Source: Bombardia bombarda (Eukaryota > Ascomycota > Sordariomycetes > Sordariales > Lasiosphaeriaceae). From it: a DNA stretch of 64,000 nt. Both the position numbers and the translations under genes were made by a program. Positions 47,397 through 60,780 of the stretch are shown one piece after another. Every line of letters starts with the position of its first letter. Positions within the stretch are counted from its first letter, which is position 1. Location: the NCBI GenBank assembly GCA_030512295.1, contig JAULSR010000001.1:3433001-3497000 (forward strand). Reading direction: 5' to 3'. Below the pieces are notes generated by a model. It saw nothing but the letters and a program-made list of their open reading frames with translations, searched no databases and was not told the origin of the DNA.

Positions 47397-50300
47397 ATGT
47401 CTTCACACGACAAGTCCAGGGCGTCCTCTAGCGGCAAGGCCTCTTCTTTCTTTTCCCGATCCAAATACAAGGCCGACAAGCGGAACACGAGCGACGAAGG
47501 CCGATACCTGTCGCCCGATAACGACGCATCGAGCTCCGTCAACTCGCGCAGCTCGCGCCACCACCGAGACTCGTCTGTCTCCACGGACCGCCCTAATACG
47601 CCCGAGTCCGGCATGACAAACATGTCTGGCGTCATAACAACAATACCCTACGACACCGTCGCCGCCGACCGTCGCTCCCCTATCACCCTCGACTATATGC
47701 CCAAGCCCGACCAGATGCCCATGAGGCGAGACCCGCCACCACACCAGCTGAACAGGGCCACCGGCGAAACCCCCCAATACCCGGCATTTGATCCGTCTCC
47801 CTACAGTCCCACCACTTCGCATCATGGGGGCCCGCGGCCTCCTCCTGGCAATGTCACCATGGCGTCCACAGGCCGCCAGACCCAGCTCCAGCAATGGGGG
47901 CCGTCGAGGGAGAGCAATGCGACGGGCTCTCATAACTCAAGATACAATTCCTACGTGACGACCGGAGGTCGTAGCTCGGCCGACAATTCGAGCATTTTCT
48001 CAGGTAATGGAGGATCCTACTATGACCAAAACGCAGCCAGTCGCTCATCCAGATTAGCACTCCCCAGTGCCTCGTCACAATCATCCCACCTGTCACAACA
48101 GTCGCACAGGGATTCGCACCGCCTAACCAAGTTCCCTGCCCCTGGGGGCTATCAGAGCACCGAGGGGTTCAACTTCCCCAAGCCCGAGGACGACATGGCC
48201 ATCGAGGCGATGTTCGTGGCACTGATGCAGAAACGAGGATGGCACCATCTTCCGGACCAGGCCAAGCGCCAGATGATTGCGTATCCCGCCGGCAAAAAAT
48301 GGACACTCATCTACCAGGACCGCCTCACCGAGTGGCAGGGCGAGCAGAAGCGCAGGCAGACCGCTAAGATTGGCCAGTATAGCAATGTCGACGTCACCCA
48401 GTACTCGGACGAGGAAGGCAGTCCTGAATGGTATGTGCGCAAAGTCCTGGACAACAGTCTCGATTCAAAGGGCATGGGAAGCTTGGAGGTCAACCTGCGG
48501 ACCCAGCAGATCGGATGGGTGAAGCGCTTTACCGAGTGTCAGGGTCAAGTAGCCTTGACTAACATCCTGATGAAGATCAACCGCAAGACGGCCTTCGGGC
48601 CGGCGCCAGAATCTGGAAAGGGGGATAAGAATCTGGACAAGGAGTACGACATTGTCAAGTGTCTAAAGGCCTTGATGAACAATAAGTTCGGAGCAGATGA
48701 TGCCCTCGCCCACCAGCAAGTTATTGTGGCCTTGGCCACCTCCCTGATCTCGCCTCGACTCACAACTCGAAAGCTCGTCAGCGAGGTCTTGACATTTTTA
48801 TGTCATTGGGCCGATGGCAGGGGTCACGTCAAGGTCATCGAGGCTCTGGACGTTGTCAAAAACCAACAGGGAGAGAATGGGCGTTTTGACGCCTGGATGC
48901 GCCTCGTTGAGGTCACGGTTGATGGCCGAGGCAAGATGGGCAGTCTCGTCGGCGCGAGCGACGAGGTGCGCAGCGGTGGAATCGGCATGGAGAACCTGCT
49001 GATGGAATACGCCGTCGCAACGCTCATCCTGCTCAACATGTTGGTCGATGCTCCTGAGAGAGACCTCCAGCTGCGTGTGCACATGAGAGCACAGTTCACG
49101 GCATGTGGAATCAAGCGCATCCTCAACAAGATGGAGGCGTTCCAATATGACTTGATCGACAAGCAGATAGAGCATTATCGGACCAATGAGGCTATTGACT
49201 ATGAAGATATGCTCGATAGGGAGAACAGCAGCATCAAGGACAGTATCGAGGGCGAGGTCAAGGATCTCAACGACCCTGTTCAGATCGTGGACGCTATCCA
49301 GCAACGGCTAAAAGGAAGCAAGACACAAGACTACTTTATATCTGCGCTCCAGCATTTACTCCTGATTAGGGATAATGATGGCGAGGAAAGGCTGCGCATG
49401 TTCCAGTTGGTGGACTCGATGCTCAGTTATGTGGCCATGGACCGGCGGTTACCGGACATGGACCTCAAGCAGAGCCTCAACTTCACTGTTCAAAGTCTCC
49501 TGGATAAGCTACACACCGACTCTGAGGCTCGTCAGGCACTTGACGAGGCTCTTGAGGCGAGACAAATAGCTGATGCTGCCATGGCCGAGAGGGACGAGTT
49601 GAGGGAGAGGTTAGCGTTGGGAGCCGATGGACTTGTTGCCAAGCTCCAAAAACAAATCGACGAACAGTCGAGGTTTATAGAGGCCCAAAGGAGGCGGACT
49701 GAAGGTTTAAAGTCCGAGATGGACAACTTGCAAGCACTTAGAGCAAAGGAGGCGCAACGTTATGAGCTAGAAACACGAGAGCTGTATCTCATGCTTCGTG
49801 ATGCTCAAGACGTGGCCGCATCCAATGCTGTTAAGGGCAGTGCGAAGCTTGCGAGCGAAGACCCAGCTCGTATGCAAGGCATCCTGGACCGCGAGAGGCT
49901 CATGGAACGTCTCCAGATGCAAATTGAACGCCAAAAGACGCAGTTCAAGCTCGAGGGCAGGGTCTGGGGTGGTGAACCTGTCGGGCCTTCAGACAGGCTA
50001 CGGGCTTTGCGAGAGGAAATGGACGGCTATGGCGAAGGGTCTGGTGGGTTAAGTGCTACGCCTAGGGACTTCACCAACAGCATGCTGGGAAGTGTTAAGA
50101 GGTCGACAAAGATACCCAGAAAACCCGTCAGAGACTCTCGCATAGAACGTGCTCAGGAGGTTGCGGAAGAAAGCGACGATGTGGCTGGAGGCGAGGGCGA
50201 CGATGACGTTGTCTATGAAAAGCCTCAGATCATCACCATCAAGAGGCCAATTCTGGACCCCAAGCAAGCTAATGGCATGTTCAACGAGCTCACTGGCAAA

Positions 50301-52773
50301 GTCAAGAGGTACGACGCCAGTGATTCTGAAGATGGCGATGGTGTTACCACCGGTCCTTCACATCCGAGCTTGGAATCTCAGTCACCTGTCACGCCCAGCG
50401 ATATCGAGCCTCCGACGATACAAATCACCAGTGCTACGCCAGCATCAGCACCTCCGCCCCCTCCTCCGCCGCCGCCGCTCCCTTTACCCGGTCAGCTGGC
50501 GGGAATTCCTCCTCCTCCTCCGCCTCCGCCTCCGATGCCTGGCCAGCTTCCTGGCGTTCCTCCTCCACCTCCACCGCCACCACCTATGCCTGGTATGATG
50601 GGTATGCCACCACCACCGCCACCGCCACCACCACCACCCATGCCCGGTATGATGGGAATGCCACCTCCGCCTCCTCCTCCACCCCCTATGCCTGGTATGA
50701 TGGGCATGCCACCTCCGCCGCCACCTCCGATGCCTGGTGCTATGTCAGGCAACTTCTTGTCTCAGCAACAATCGTTCTCCGCGACAGGATCCATCGGGTT
50801 ACCAGTTGTTCGGCCAAAGAAGAAGCTCAAGGCTCTCCATTGGGACAAGGTCGACTCTCCACTCACAACCCATTGGGCTGCCCACGCGCCCTCTGCGGAA
50901 GAAAGAGAAGAAAAGTATCATGAACTTAGTCGCAAGGGTATTCTTGACGAAGTTGAGAAACTCTTTATGGCGAAGGAGATTAAACGAATTGGCCAAGCAA
51001 ACGCCAAGAAGGATGATAAGAAGCAAATTATTAGCACCGATCTACGCAAAGCTTTCGGTATAACCTCCTCAATGCTCTCTCTATGTAAGAGACGAAAACT
51101 AACTATTTATAGAAATTTCCCTTGCCAAATTCTCTCAACTGTCGGCTGAGAAGGTAGTACAAATGATAATACACTGTGACAAAGACGTCCTGGACAACAC
51201 AGTCGTCATGGACTTCCTGCAAAAGGATGATCTATGCAACATCCCGGATAATACTGCGAAGCAAATGGCACCTTACAGCAAAGACTGGACTGGTCCAGAG
51301 GCCAACAAGGAGAACCGAGAGCAAGATCCGTCTGAACTGACAAGACAGGATCAAATCTACCTGCAGACGGCATTCGAGCTGCACCATTACTGGAAGAGCA
51401 GGATGAGAGCGCTTGCTCTGACTCGCAGTTTCGAAGCCGACTATGACGAAATCACAGAGAAGATGCGACAAGTGGTTAACATATCAGAGTCGCTGCGGGA
51501 TTCCGTTTCGCTGATGAATGTCCTTGGACTGATTTTGGATATTGGCAACTACATGAATGACGCGAACAAGCAAGCCCGCGGCTTCAAGCTTTCTTCCCTG
51601 GCCAGACTGGGCATGGTGAAGGACGACAAGAACGAGTCCACACTCGCCGACCTTGTTGAGCGTATTGTCCGCCAGCAATATCCAGAGTGGGAGAACTTCA
51701 CGGCTGACATCTCGGGCGTCATGGCTGTACAGAAGATCAACATTGAGCAGCTCCAAGCGGATGCCCGAAAGTACATTGACAACATCAAAAACGTGCAGAT
51801 GTCGCTCGACTCGGGGAATCTCTCGGACCCCAAGAAATTCCACCCGCAAGATCGGGTATCTCAGATTGCGCAGCGCTGCATGAAGGATGCCCGCCGCAAG
51901 GCAGAGCAAATGTCGCTCTACCTCGAGGAAATGATGCGTACCTATAACGACATCATGATCTTCTACGGCGAGGACCCGACAGACGATAACGCACGTCGTG
52001 ACTTCTTCGCCAAGCTGGCGGGCTTCATCACGGATTGGAAGAGGTCGCGGGACAAGAACGTCCTGCTCGAGGAGACGCGCAAGAGGAACGAGGCGTCCAT
52101 GAAGCGGAAACACGCGCAGCTCAAGGCGGCGTCAGCGACGGGCCTCGAGGGCCCGCTGGCCAGCCCGACCAGCACGGGTGCGATGGACAGCCTCCTCGAG
52201 AAGCTGCGGGCGGCAGCGCCGCAGACCAGAGACCAGCGAGACAGGAGGAGGAGGGCGCGCCTCAAGGACCGGCACCAGGTCCGTGTGGCTTCGGGGCAGC
52301 AAATCCCGGATATCAACGAGATTCCGGACACGGACGCTGCTGCTTCTGGGGGGGCGCTGCCAACTATCAAGAGCCCGGGCTTCGGGCCGGTCGATGACGA
52401 TAGTAGTACTAATCCGCTCAGTCCGGACCTGCTCAGTCCGACCAAGGAGGTTAATACTGATGAGGATGACGTGGCGCAGCGGGCCGCGCTGCTACTGCAG
52501 GGCATGAGGGGCGGGGACGGGGCGGACGACCCGGCGGACGCGGAGAAGCGCGAGAGCTTGAGGAAGTCGAGGAGGCAGACGGCGGACGAGGAGAGGAGGA
52601 CGAGGAGGAGAAGGAGGGAGAAGGCGCAGAGTAGTGTCAGTAACCCCGAGGGAGGGGGTGGGGGTGACGGGGAAGGGGGAGTTCCGGATCTGCCGCCTAC
52701 GCCGAGCGCGGAGGAGTTTGCGATTGCCGCGGTTGCGGCTGCGGCTGCGAGTGCGGGGGATCGGGGGGCGTAG
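47397..52773 (+). CDS. Formin, SepA/Bni1 type
   Basis: An actin-nucleating formin for polarised growth, septation and actin cables at hyphal tips. Exons are 47397-51057 and 51113-52773, giving 1773 residues, close to A. nidulans SepA. An N-terminal disordered region (1-255) is followed by the Rho-binding/FH3 region (about 256-700, starting FNFPKPEDDMAIEAMF), a coiled coil (about 711-855), a Pro-rich FH1 with Gly-Met-Met spacers (about 1018-1115), and the FH2 actin-capping domain (about 1138-1537; KKLKALHWDKVD at the start, GNYMNDANKQARGFKLSSL inside). A DAD motif (MDSLLEKL near 1578) followed by an Arg-rich block should bind the N-terminal half and hold the protein inactive. The single 55-bp intron falls within FH2 (GTATAA donor, ACTAAC branch) and restores the FEISLAKFSQLSAEKV helix. 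The C-terminal tail is acidic/basic low complexity. Confidence 0.95.
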
Positions 52774-53155
52774 TGTGGATGGGTTTTGTAAAGGATTCGC
52801 GAGAGAGAGAGAGAGAGAGAGAGTATACCAGACATGCACATATATAAAGTACGTAATGTCTACTTTAAGGTTCATTTAATCGAATAGCAAGCAAGCACAG
52901 CAAGCACTCTGGTGGGGAGGCAAAAAGAAAGAAAACAAGCAAGTATAAACAGCAAGCACGCACACAAGCAAGCATATATGATCGCGGGTGTTTGGGGATC
53001 ATGGATGCCTTTTCTCTTTTTTCCTCGTTTGTCCTTTTGTTCTTCTTTTCATGTGTTGTCTTGGCGTATCGTATCGTATTACATTTTATATCAACATCAT
53101 ATACTGTCTGTCTGTCTGGCATACAGCGAGCTGTAGAGGCATGAGTAGGTATGTA

Positions 53156-53178
53156 TGTGTGTGTGTGTGTGTGTGTGT
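53156..53178. repeat. (TG)n microsatellite
   Basis: A TG dinucleotide tract of 23 bp flanked by TATG copies, in the gene-poor flank downstream of the formin. Confidence 0.85.
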
Positions 53179-56100
53179 ATTTATGTATGTATTCTGGTTG
53201 GGTAATGCTGATAGTTATTTTGGCTGAGTGAGTGAGTGTGTGAGTGAGGTTCTAGATAGGTGGTGTTTACTTGATTATTTGTATATCTGCTCGGTGCGCA
53301 TAGTTGGAAGGGATTATGGGGGAAGCGGGGACATCATCCCGTTCGTCTTGGTCTGCCGCTCTCTGGTTTTCTGAACCGTGCTTCATAACTAGCGGTGGTA
53401 TTGTTGTCGCTGAGCATGTACGTGGACGATATCTCGGTGCCAACTTCAAGCAGATGCTTGGAAGAGCATGGTCAATGGTCTTGAAGTATATTGCGATTTG
53501 TATACACGCTTCTCCTGTCGTATACGTGACACGTAGCGTGTGACTGCTTATATATGTCCTTCTGGTATCCGGTGGATGTTCAACAAAGGGGTTTGTTTAT
53601 TACGGCAGTCGTTGGCTGAGTGACATCGCATTTTAAACTACCGAGATTCCTCTGCATGATACAACTACCACCGCGTAATACAATGGTTGCCACTATGTTG
53701 ATGAGCCAGTCCCAATTGCCATCGCCCAACAGGAATTGGAGTTTTTCAGCAACCATACGGTTCTATGATAAAGCTATATAGAGATTAGTGAACATACAAA
53801 GTGAAGTACCCCTAGAGAAGCAAGAAAATAGATATATGGGTTTATTTCCCTGTGTTACCTTTGTCCAAATCAAGGTGCTTATGGTCTTGTATCACAGTGC
53901 CACCGACCACGTCAGAAATAGGGGTAAAGACCGGCATGATTGTTTGGGACCGTTAATATAAATAAAAACCACAAACCACGGAAAAGTGAAAAAGGGGCCA
54001 TTACACGGCAACATTGCATGTCTCCCAAAGTTGCAGAAAGCATAAGATACCCAGGCCGCTCTTGATGCTCCTTCCGATAGAGAGATGTCAGTCAGTTTGT
54101 GATGGCGTCACCTCAGGGCACACTGCGTCGAGACAATCGGCCCACATGCGGCAGAAAGCCTGGGTCTTGTTGGCAGAGTCCATTGATTGTCGCCGAGTCT
54201 GAACCACCGGCGCCATTCCATGGGATGACTTTGGCTGCAACGAAAAGCAAAAGAGAAACAAACACAATTTCCCTCCTCTTGTCGGGTTTGTCTGTCTCTC
54301 TTGCCCTCCTCATCAGCTAACTAGTGGCATGATCTCCCTGCCAGGTGGAGGGAAAAGGGGGAGGGGGGCAGATCGGATAGGGGGTCGGTCGGCGGCCACA
54401 CGGGGAGGTGGCAAATGGGTGAATGAATGAAGAACACGACAGCAAAGGCGAGGCAAGCAAGCCGAGGCCCATCTGGACTTTTGGGCTTCGTTTATGCATG
54501 CAACTACTTACTGCGTAGCAACTACCTGGCAACTTCCGCATCTTTTAGCCTTTGGAGAGAGAATGAGCGGATTAGATGGCATACCCCGAAAGCGGAAAAA
54601 AAAGCAAAAGGGGAGGAGGATAGAGGGAAAGAGGGGAGAAGGCGTCTGGGTTACGCAAGCCTAGACATGCTGTGGAACGTTCGGCGTAATAAGGATGCAC
54701 ATACATACATACATGCATGCACAGCTAAATAGAAGAACCAGACGATGTACACAGTAGGTAGTCGAACTAGACGTCGCGTCATATCTTTCATCTCCAGCAT
54801 CTCGTTTCTTTCATTTTTTCACCCCCCCCACTCCCCCATGAACAAGCCCTCTCCCATGGTTCAGCCCCCTTCTTTCCTCTGCTGTCCCCCCTTTTCCTAA
54901 TCATACCATTCGGCTCGTCTCCTTTTTGTTTTTCTGGGCATGTCTTGCCTCTGCCGCTGCACCGTCACCGATCCGTCATTCGATCCCCGACGAGTCTGGC
55001 ACCAATGAGCAAAGCAGGAGAGGTGGTTAAAAAAAGGGGAGGGACGGATGATCCCATTCTTTGTGGACAGTCACCAACCACTGATGGATTTCAATTGTGT
55101 GCATACAGGTGTTATGCGGTACCATGTCGTTGTATTTCATTTTCTTTTCTACTTGTTCTTTTTTTTCTGTTTCGCAGATAGTGCAGCACAGCACAGCAAC
55201 ACAGCAAGCAAGCATGCATCTCCCATGCAACAATGCATATGCAATGTAGTACTGTTGTACCATGACCATCAATCCATCTGTCCAAATATGGACAGGGTAT
55301 GATTTTGGTGCATTTCGTGATGCTGATAACTCTGATGGGAACAACATGTTCCAGGGGAGGCAATCATTCACTGTCGCACGGTGAATTTTTTTTGAAACAC
55401 TTGACATGATCAAATGAGTGATGAATGAGGAGGGACAAAAAACAAGGCAACCCGAAAAACGGGTTTCCGCTGCCCTGCAGTAAACCTATTGTACCTTGTT
55501 GAGGCTCTTTTCTTGTCTTTTAATCTCTCTTCCCGTCTATTAGATGCACACACTGTATTAAATGTCTGTAAAGCACACCACATGCCCCATGAGATTGCGG
55601 AGAAAATCGAGGTCATTTGATGGAAATCTGCGCGTCTCCCTTACCTTGACCATGTAGCAATTGGGTTATTTCGTCTGGGTAGGTAGGTAGAATGACTACC
55701 GACTATTGCTTCAAAGCATACCGCCACTGTCGCACAAGCCCGAGACTACTTCCAGGGCAACAATAGGGATCAGGGATGGTAGGAGCCAGAAAGGCCCGGA
55801 TGCTGCACTTGCTGCACCTATGGGCTACCTATGCAGCCCCAAGACAGAGAGACGAGGGACCCAGACCGCCAGCCAGCCTCCTACAATACTGTGTATGTGT
55901 CAGTTGCAAAGGGGACGCCGTCTGTCTGCCAGACCAAACAGACCAGCCCTCTCTCCGTCAAGGTACTTCAGCTGCTCTACATTCTGGTACATGACGAGTT
56001 ACTTCATGGACGACATGGACACAAGTCACACATACAAGACAGCTACAACATACAAACTACGACATATATGAGACACTTACTTACTATTGGTTACAGCCAT

Positions 56101-56900
56101 CATCATCTCTTCATATCCCCGTTTCATCATCTCATCCCATCTCAATCTCCATCCCCACTGTCCGTCCCATAAACCCGCCCAACCAACCAGAACCAGATGT
56201 CACCTCCCCTTCTGACCTTTGCCAATGCACGCTATCATATTGCTTGCTGTCTCTGCTCTACTCAGACCTGTGGGGGCAAAACCAGGCCAATCAATTTAGA
56301 CGGACGGGCGGTGAATCACCGCCGCCGCCGCCGCCGAGAGTCCACGAGTGCGAGTGCAAGGGCCCAAAGGCGGTGAATAGATCAATGCTACCTACCATCC
56401 TCCTCCTCCTCCCTACCTTACTCACTCTGTAAGGACAAAAGTACTGCTACTGCGGGTACCTTTGCCTACCAGACAGACAGATAGACACCCACCAACTCTC
56501 ATCACCCACCTTACCCATGTCCACTGTCCATGTCCATGTATGTCCATATTCACAAAGTACCCTGCCTCACAAGGCAACCACCACTATCCTGGCTGGCAGC
56601 AGAAACAAGCAGCTAGCTGAGTGAGGCTACCACCGGACTCACTCAGAAAGAGAAACGACAAACAGCCTCACTTTTGTTGTTTTATCCACCTTCTTTTCTT
56701 CCTTAGCTCCCTTCTTTCTCATCTTCTATAGTACCACTTACACGCTTTTCCCCACTTTTCCCCTCGTGCCTCCTCTCCTTCCCTCCCATTCCCAAAACTT
56801 CATGACTTTTGTTTGTTTTTCCCACCCCCCCTCCTCCTCTTGCATGTCTTGGTAGTAGCATTGCAGCCCGGATTGGGTTAGAACGGCGGCTGGCTACAGA

Positions 56901-56958
56901 GACAGACAGACAGACAGACAGACTGACAGACAGACAGACTGACAGACAGACAGACAGA
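56901..56958. repeat. (GACA)n microsatellite
   Basis: A tetranucleotide tract of about 58 bp with two GACT variants. It lies in gene-free DNA and is a likely length-variable marker. Confidence 0.85.
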
Positions 56959-59900
56959 CCAAGGGAAACAGACCAAGACACATGCTGTGCGATGCTTAGC
57001 CTGCTCCTATTTTGCGTAGCCTACCTTGCTCGGTTACTCCAGTCTAGTTATATGCCGAGGAAGAAGCCGGAGGAGACCTTGGAGAGAGAGGAAAGTGACC
57101 AGGCAGCCATGGTGTCCCCACGCGCGGGACATTTTGAGGCTGGGTAAAGTAAGGTAGTCTGGTTAGAGTAGGTATTCCTTCGCAGTAAGTGACAGATCGA
57201 GTTTTTGTTAATTCGGCTTTCCTTGTTGTAACCACCAAAGGTAGCTGTGTGTGTGTACATATTCAGCCTACCAGCCTCCTTGACCTCGTCCCGTATAGTC
57301 TAGCAGCAACCATGTTGGGTGACTTGCCTCTTACACTGGGGGCTTGTTTTGGGGATGAGATAAGCTCAAAGGTAGGTTTCATTCAACGGAGAAAATAAGA
57401 GGAGATAGAGAAGATAAACCGAAAAGAGTTACGGTATGTACCGAGTGATAAAATATTTGCCGGATTAAGGACGATGGTGGTGGTGTGTGTATGCGTGTGC
57501 AACCAGAAAAAGAGAGACAGATTTGGGGGTGGGTGTGACGGTAGAAGCACGGAAGCAGATTGACTTACAAGAAATGGTACTGTCTGTTGGTGATTACAAG
57601 CGCCAAACTAGCCCACGACACTATAACCACTGGTAAATAGCCCATATCAGTTATCGTCTCATAGCATTGCTTACGTCCGGTCACATACTGACACTGGGAT
57701 CCTGGCGGATGATACTGATGCTGGGTGTTGGGTACTGGCTACTGCGAGGGACCTGCAGGTCGGTAGGTATGTCTGCTGCGTATCAATCGAATCCCGAAAC
57801 CGTGAAAGGAACTTGACAACCAAGAAAGAAGGAAACTAGAAAAATACTACACTAGTAGTATCATCAGTGTGGGGTTTAATGGGCACAACCAGTGATCACC
57901 AGACATCCCCCATCATGATCAAGTGAGCCTTGAGTCTAGCCATCCCCAGTCAAGTCTGGTATATACCTGACCATGAATAAGCAGCATCCCGCGGGGTGGA
58001 ATATGATAGCTCTGCTCATTCCACGACACAGCTGCTGTTGTTGGTGGATATAAAGCATGATACCATACCAAAAGTATGACATGACATCGACGACTGACTG
58101 ACTGACTGGTTGACTGCCGCCCATAATGCAACCGGTGTGTGCCACTGTCAGGCTGGATTCGGCATTTGTGCTGGGGTAGGGATGAGATGTGGCCACAACG
58201 CTCATCATGAAATTTTGGAGAGGGAGAAAAATAGAGAACGCATTCACTCACCTGATGTAGACTTCTACCTTGTAGTTGGACGGGGGAAGGGAGAATGATC
58301 GAGAGATAGAGAGATGGAGAGGCAGCCGCTCACCCAGCCGGCCAGCCAGCCAACCAACCAACCCAGAGCCCCTGGAGCAACACCAAAAAAGGTGTGCTAC
58401 ACAGCAGCTCCAGACAGCGCCTCAAAACCCAAAACCCTTAAATTGGCTCGGGAAGCGCCGAGGCGCCTATCCCGTATTGCCTGCTCTTTTGTGACTTACA
58501 GGCACCTGAGGAACACAACTTTAGTTAACCCCTGCCAAAACAAACCTGAAAGTGCAGTAAGAGCATCACGCAAGTACGACTCTATCTGACTTCGTCATCC
58601 TTTCCGCCTCGCTCTGTCCTTCTCTTTTCTTTTTTCTCGGCATGCATCCGGATCTAACGACCCAAGAAAGATGACCAGGAGGATTTTGAGATCGGCGCCC
58701 GCCCCCTAAAAGAACACCACTCACCCACCCACCCACACCTCCTCAACAGTTGCCGAACCGAAACATAAAAAAGACCGCCCTTGTTGAATGGAGGAAGACG
58801 CTGCATGTGGTGGAGAAAGAGGGAGAGGAAAAAAAAGCGTCTGACGTGGCTAGGGCGGAGCCAAGCAAGAGACCTATTGTGGGCAGCTGAAGTACTACAT
58901 ACTTTGCTGTTTTCGTCTTTTGCTGCAGGTATGATGTCGTGGGCGATAAGTCTGCTTTGATGTGCTTGTGCTGACCGCAGGCAGCAGGACAGGCATACGG
59001 GCGAGATAGGCCAGGCAAGGCAGTAGACCAGACAGACAGGGAGGGCGGGCGAGCTCGGGCGCGCAGACGGCTGGGCGGACATGCATCTAAAATGGCATGC
59101 CGAGCGGTCGGATCGAATCGAAAAATGCTATCTGCGGTTGGAGGGTGATGTACCCGCGTACTTGCGTAATACAAACACATTCTGGCGAACTCCTCCCGCG
59201 CCCTCATGAGTAAGGACACCACACTTATGATCCGCCCCTCCCTTCTCTTGTCCACCGATTTTCTGCCGCGTGGTGAGGGGAATAACAAAGTGAGGGTAGA
59301 AAACCCACTTTGGTGAGATGATGAGCATCAATATCACAATGTCAACATCAATATCAACATCAAATATTTGATGGGGCGGGGGGTGTGGGGTGTGGGCGCG
59401 TGGGTAAAAGTAGGTTGTACTTAGTAGGCAGTGGAGGGAGGGAGGGACAACGACCGATCATGTAGTGATAGGTCACAATAAGATTGTTCTCTCCACGCTG
59501 ACACCGCATGAGGCTGAGAGAGAAGGTGGTCGGGTCAGGGTGACTTGGACTTTCTGGCAGCAAGCTAGGGAGCGGGTTGTCCAACGCGAGCAGCTTTATT
59601 GACTCTCATGTGACATAACCCATCACGCGTTTGTCGGGCGGCTCTCCGTCGCTGGCTGGCACACGGGCCTTGTGGGCCGAGCACATTCCCGTTGACTGTG
59701 CATCGCATGTTTCTTCCTGATGATGGGCTGTAGAAGAAGTCCGAGAGCTGTGTCTTGGTCTATCCAAGGGCCCCCCTTGAAGGTAGCTGGCTGTCCTCTT
59801 CACCGGGTTCAATTGTGCAATGGCTGGCTGCCGCCGCAGGGGACAGGCCCGACCTCGCCTGTGCAACCTGACAGATCAAATCTCCTACAGATTAGAAAGT

Positions 59901-60756
59901 GTACATACGTACGTAAGTACGTACGTCCGTACGGTAGGCATACACCTGCAAGTATGTAATGTACATACTCGGCAAGGTACCAGCCGGCTACCTAGCACGG
60001 ATCTTCGGCGGCTCCTCACCGAAGGCTGGCTGACTGGCAGTTTTTTTCGCATCGTATCCCAAAAGGAAGAGCAGAAACCCCATTTGGGTGAGGGGGCTTG
60101 CATACACCGTACATGGTGTACATATAGACAGAGACCAATAGTCTGCCCAAGTCACCTGGATATATCGCTGCACGAAGCCAAAAGCAGCAGCAGCAGCAGC
60201 AGCAACGCCGGCAGCAGACAACACAAGATGACCCGGCAAAACAACGTGGATCAGGAAATATCAGTCCGCCATTTGGCGGCAAGTCCACCAAAGTGAGTCT
60301 TGAAATCTTGACGAGGAGGGTGACGACCTCTTTAGCCTCCCCTTGGCCTTGGCCCCCTGGGTGATAAGGCTGCCATAACCGCCATGACCCATTGTCTGCC
60401 ATGCATGAGAAACAGAGCCACAGAGAGCAAGTGTGCAAGACGAATACCCAGCAGGCAAGCCTCTGTTGAGCCCGGCGAGATATCTGTTCCCCACTTGGGT
60501 GCAGATGCGGCGCGCGCGCACAAGCCTCAGTCCATCCGCAGATGAGGAGTGACATGCTTTGGTGAAGATGGAGGCTTTGAGGACCTTGAGGTAGACCGGG
60601 AGGACGAGCGCGGTGCATCCTGGAGGGAGGCGTCGATACTTGGCTCGTTGACTCGACAAGCGACCAGCTATTCAGCTCGACTCTCGTCAAGCATTGCCGT
60701 GCGGGCCGATAGTTCCCAGACAGAGCGGCCAGCCGAGATTGACAGAGACATGTCGG

Positions 60757-60780
60757 TCTCTCTCTCTCTCTCTCTCTCTC
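60757..60780. repeat. (TC)n microsatellite
   Basis: A 24-bp TC tract in the gene-poor right flank. Its only neighbours are non-credible open frames. Confidence 0.85.
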
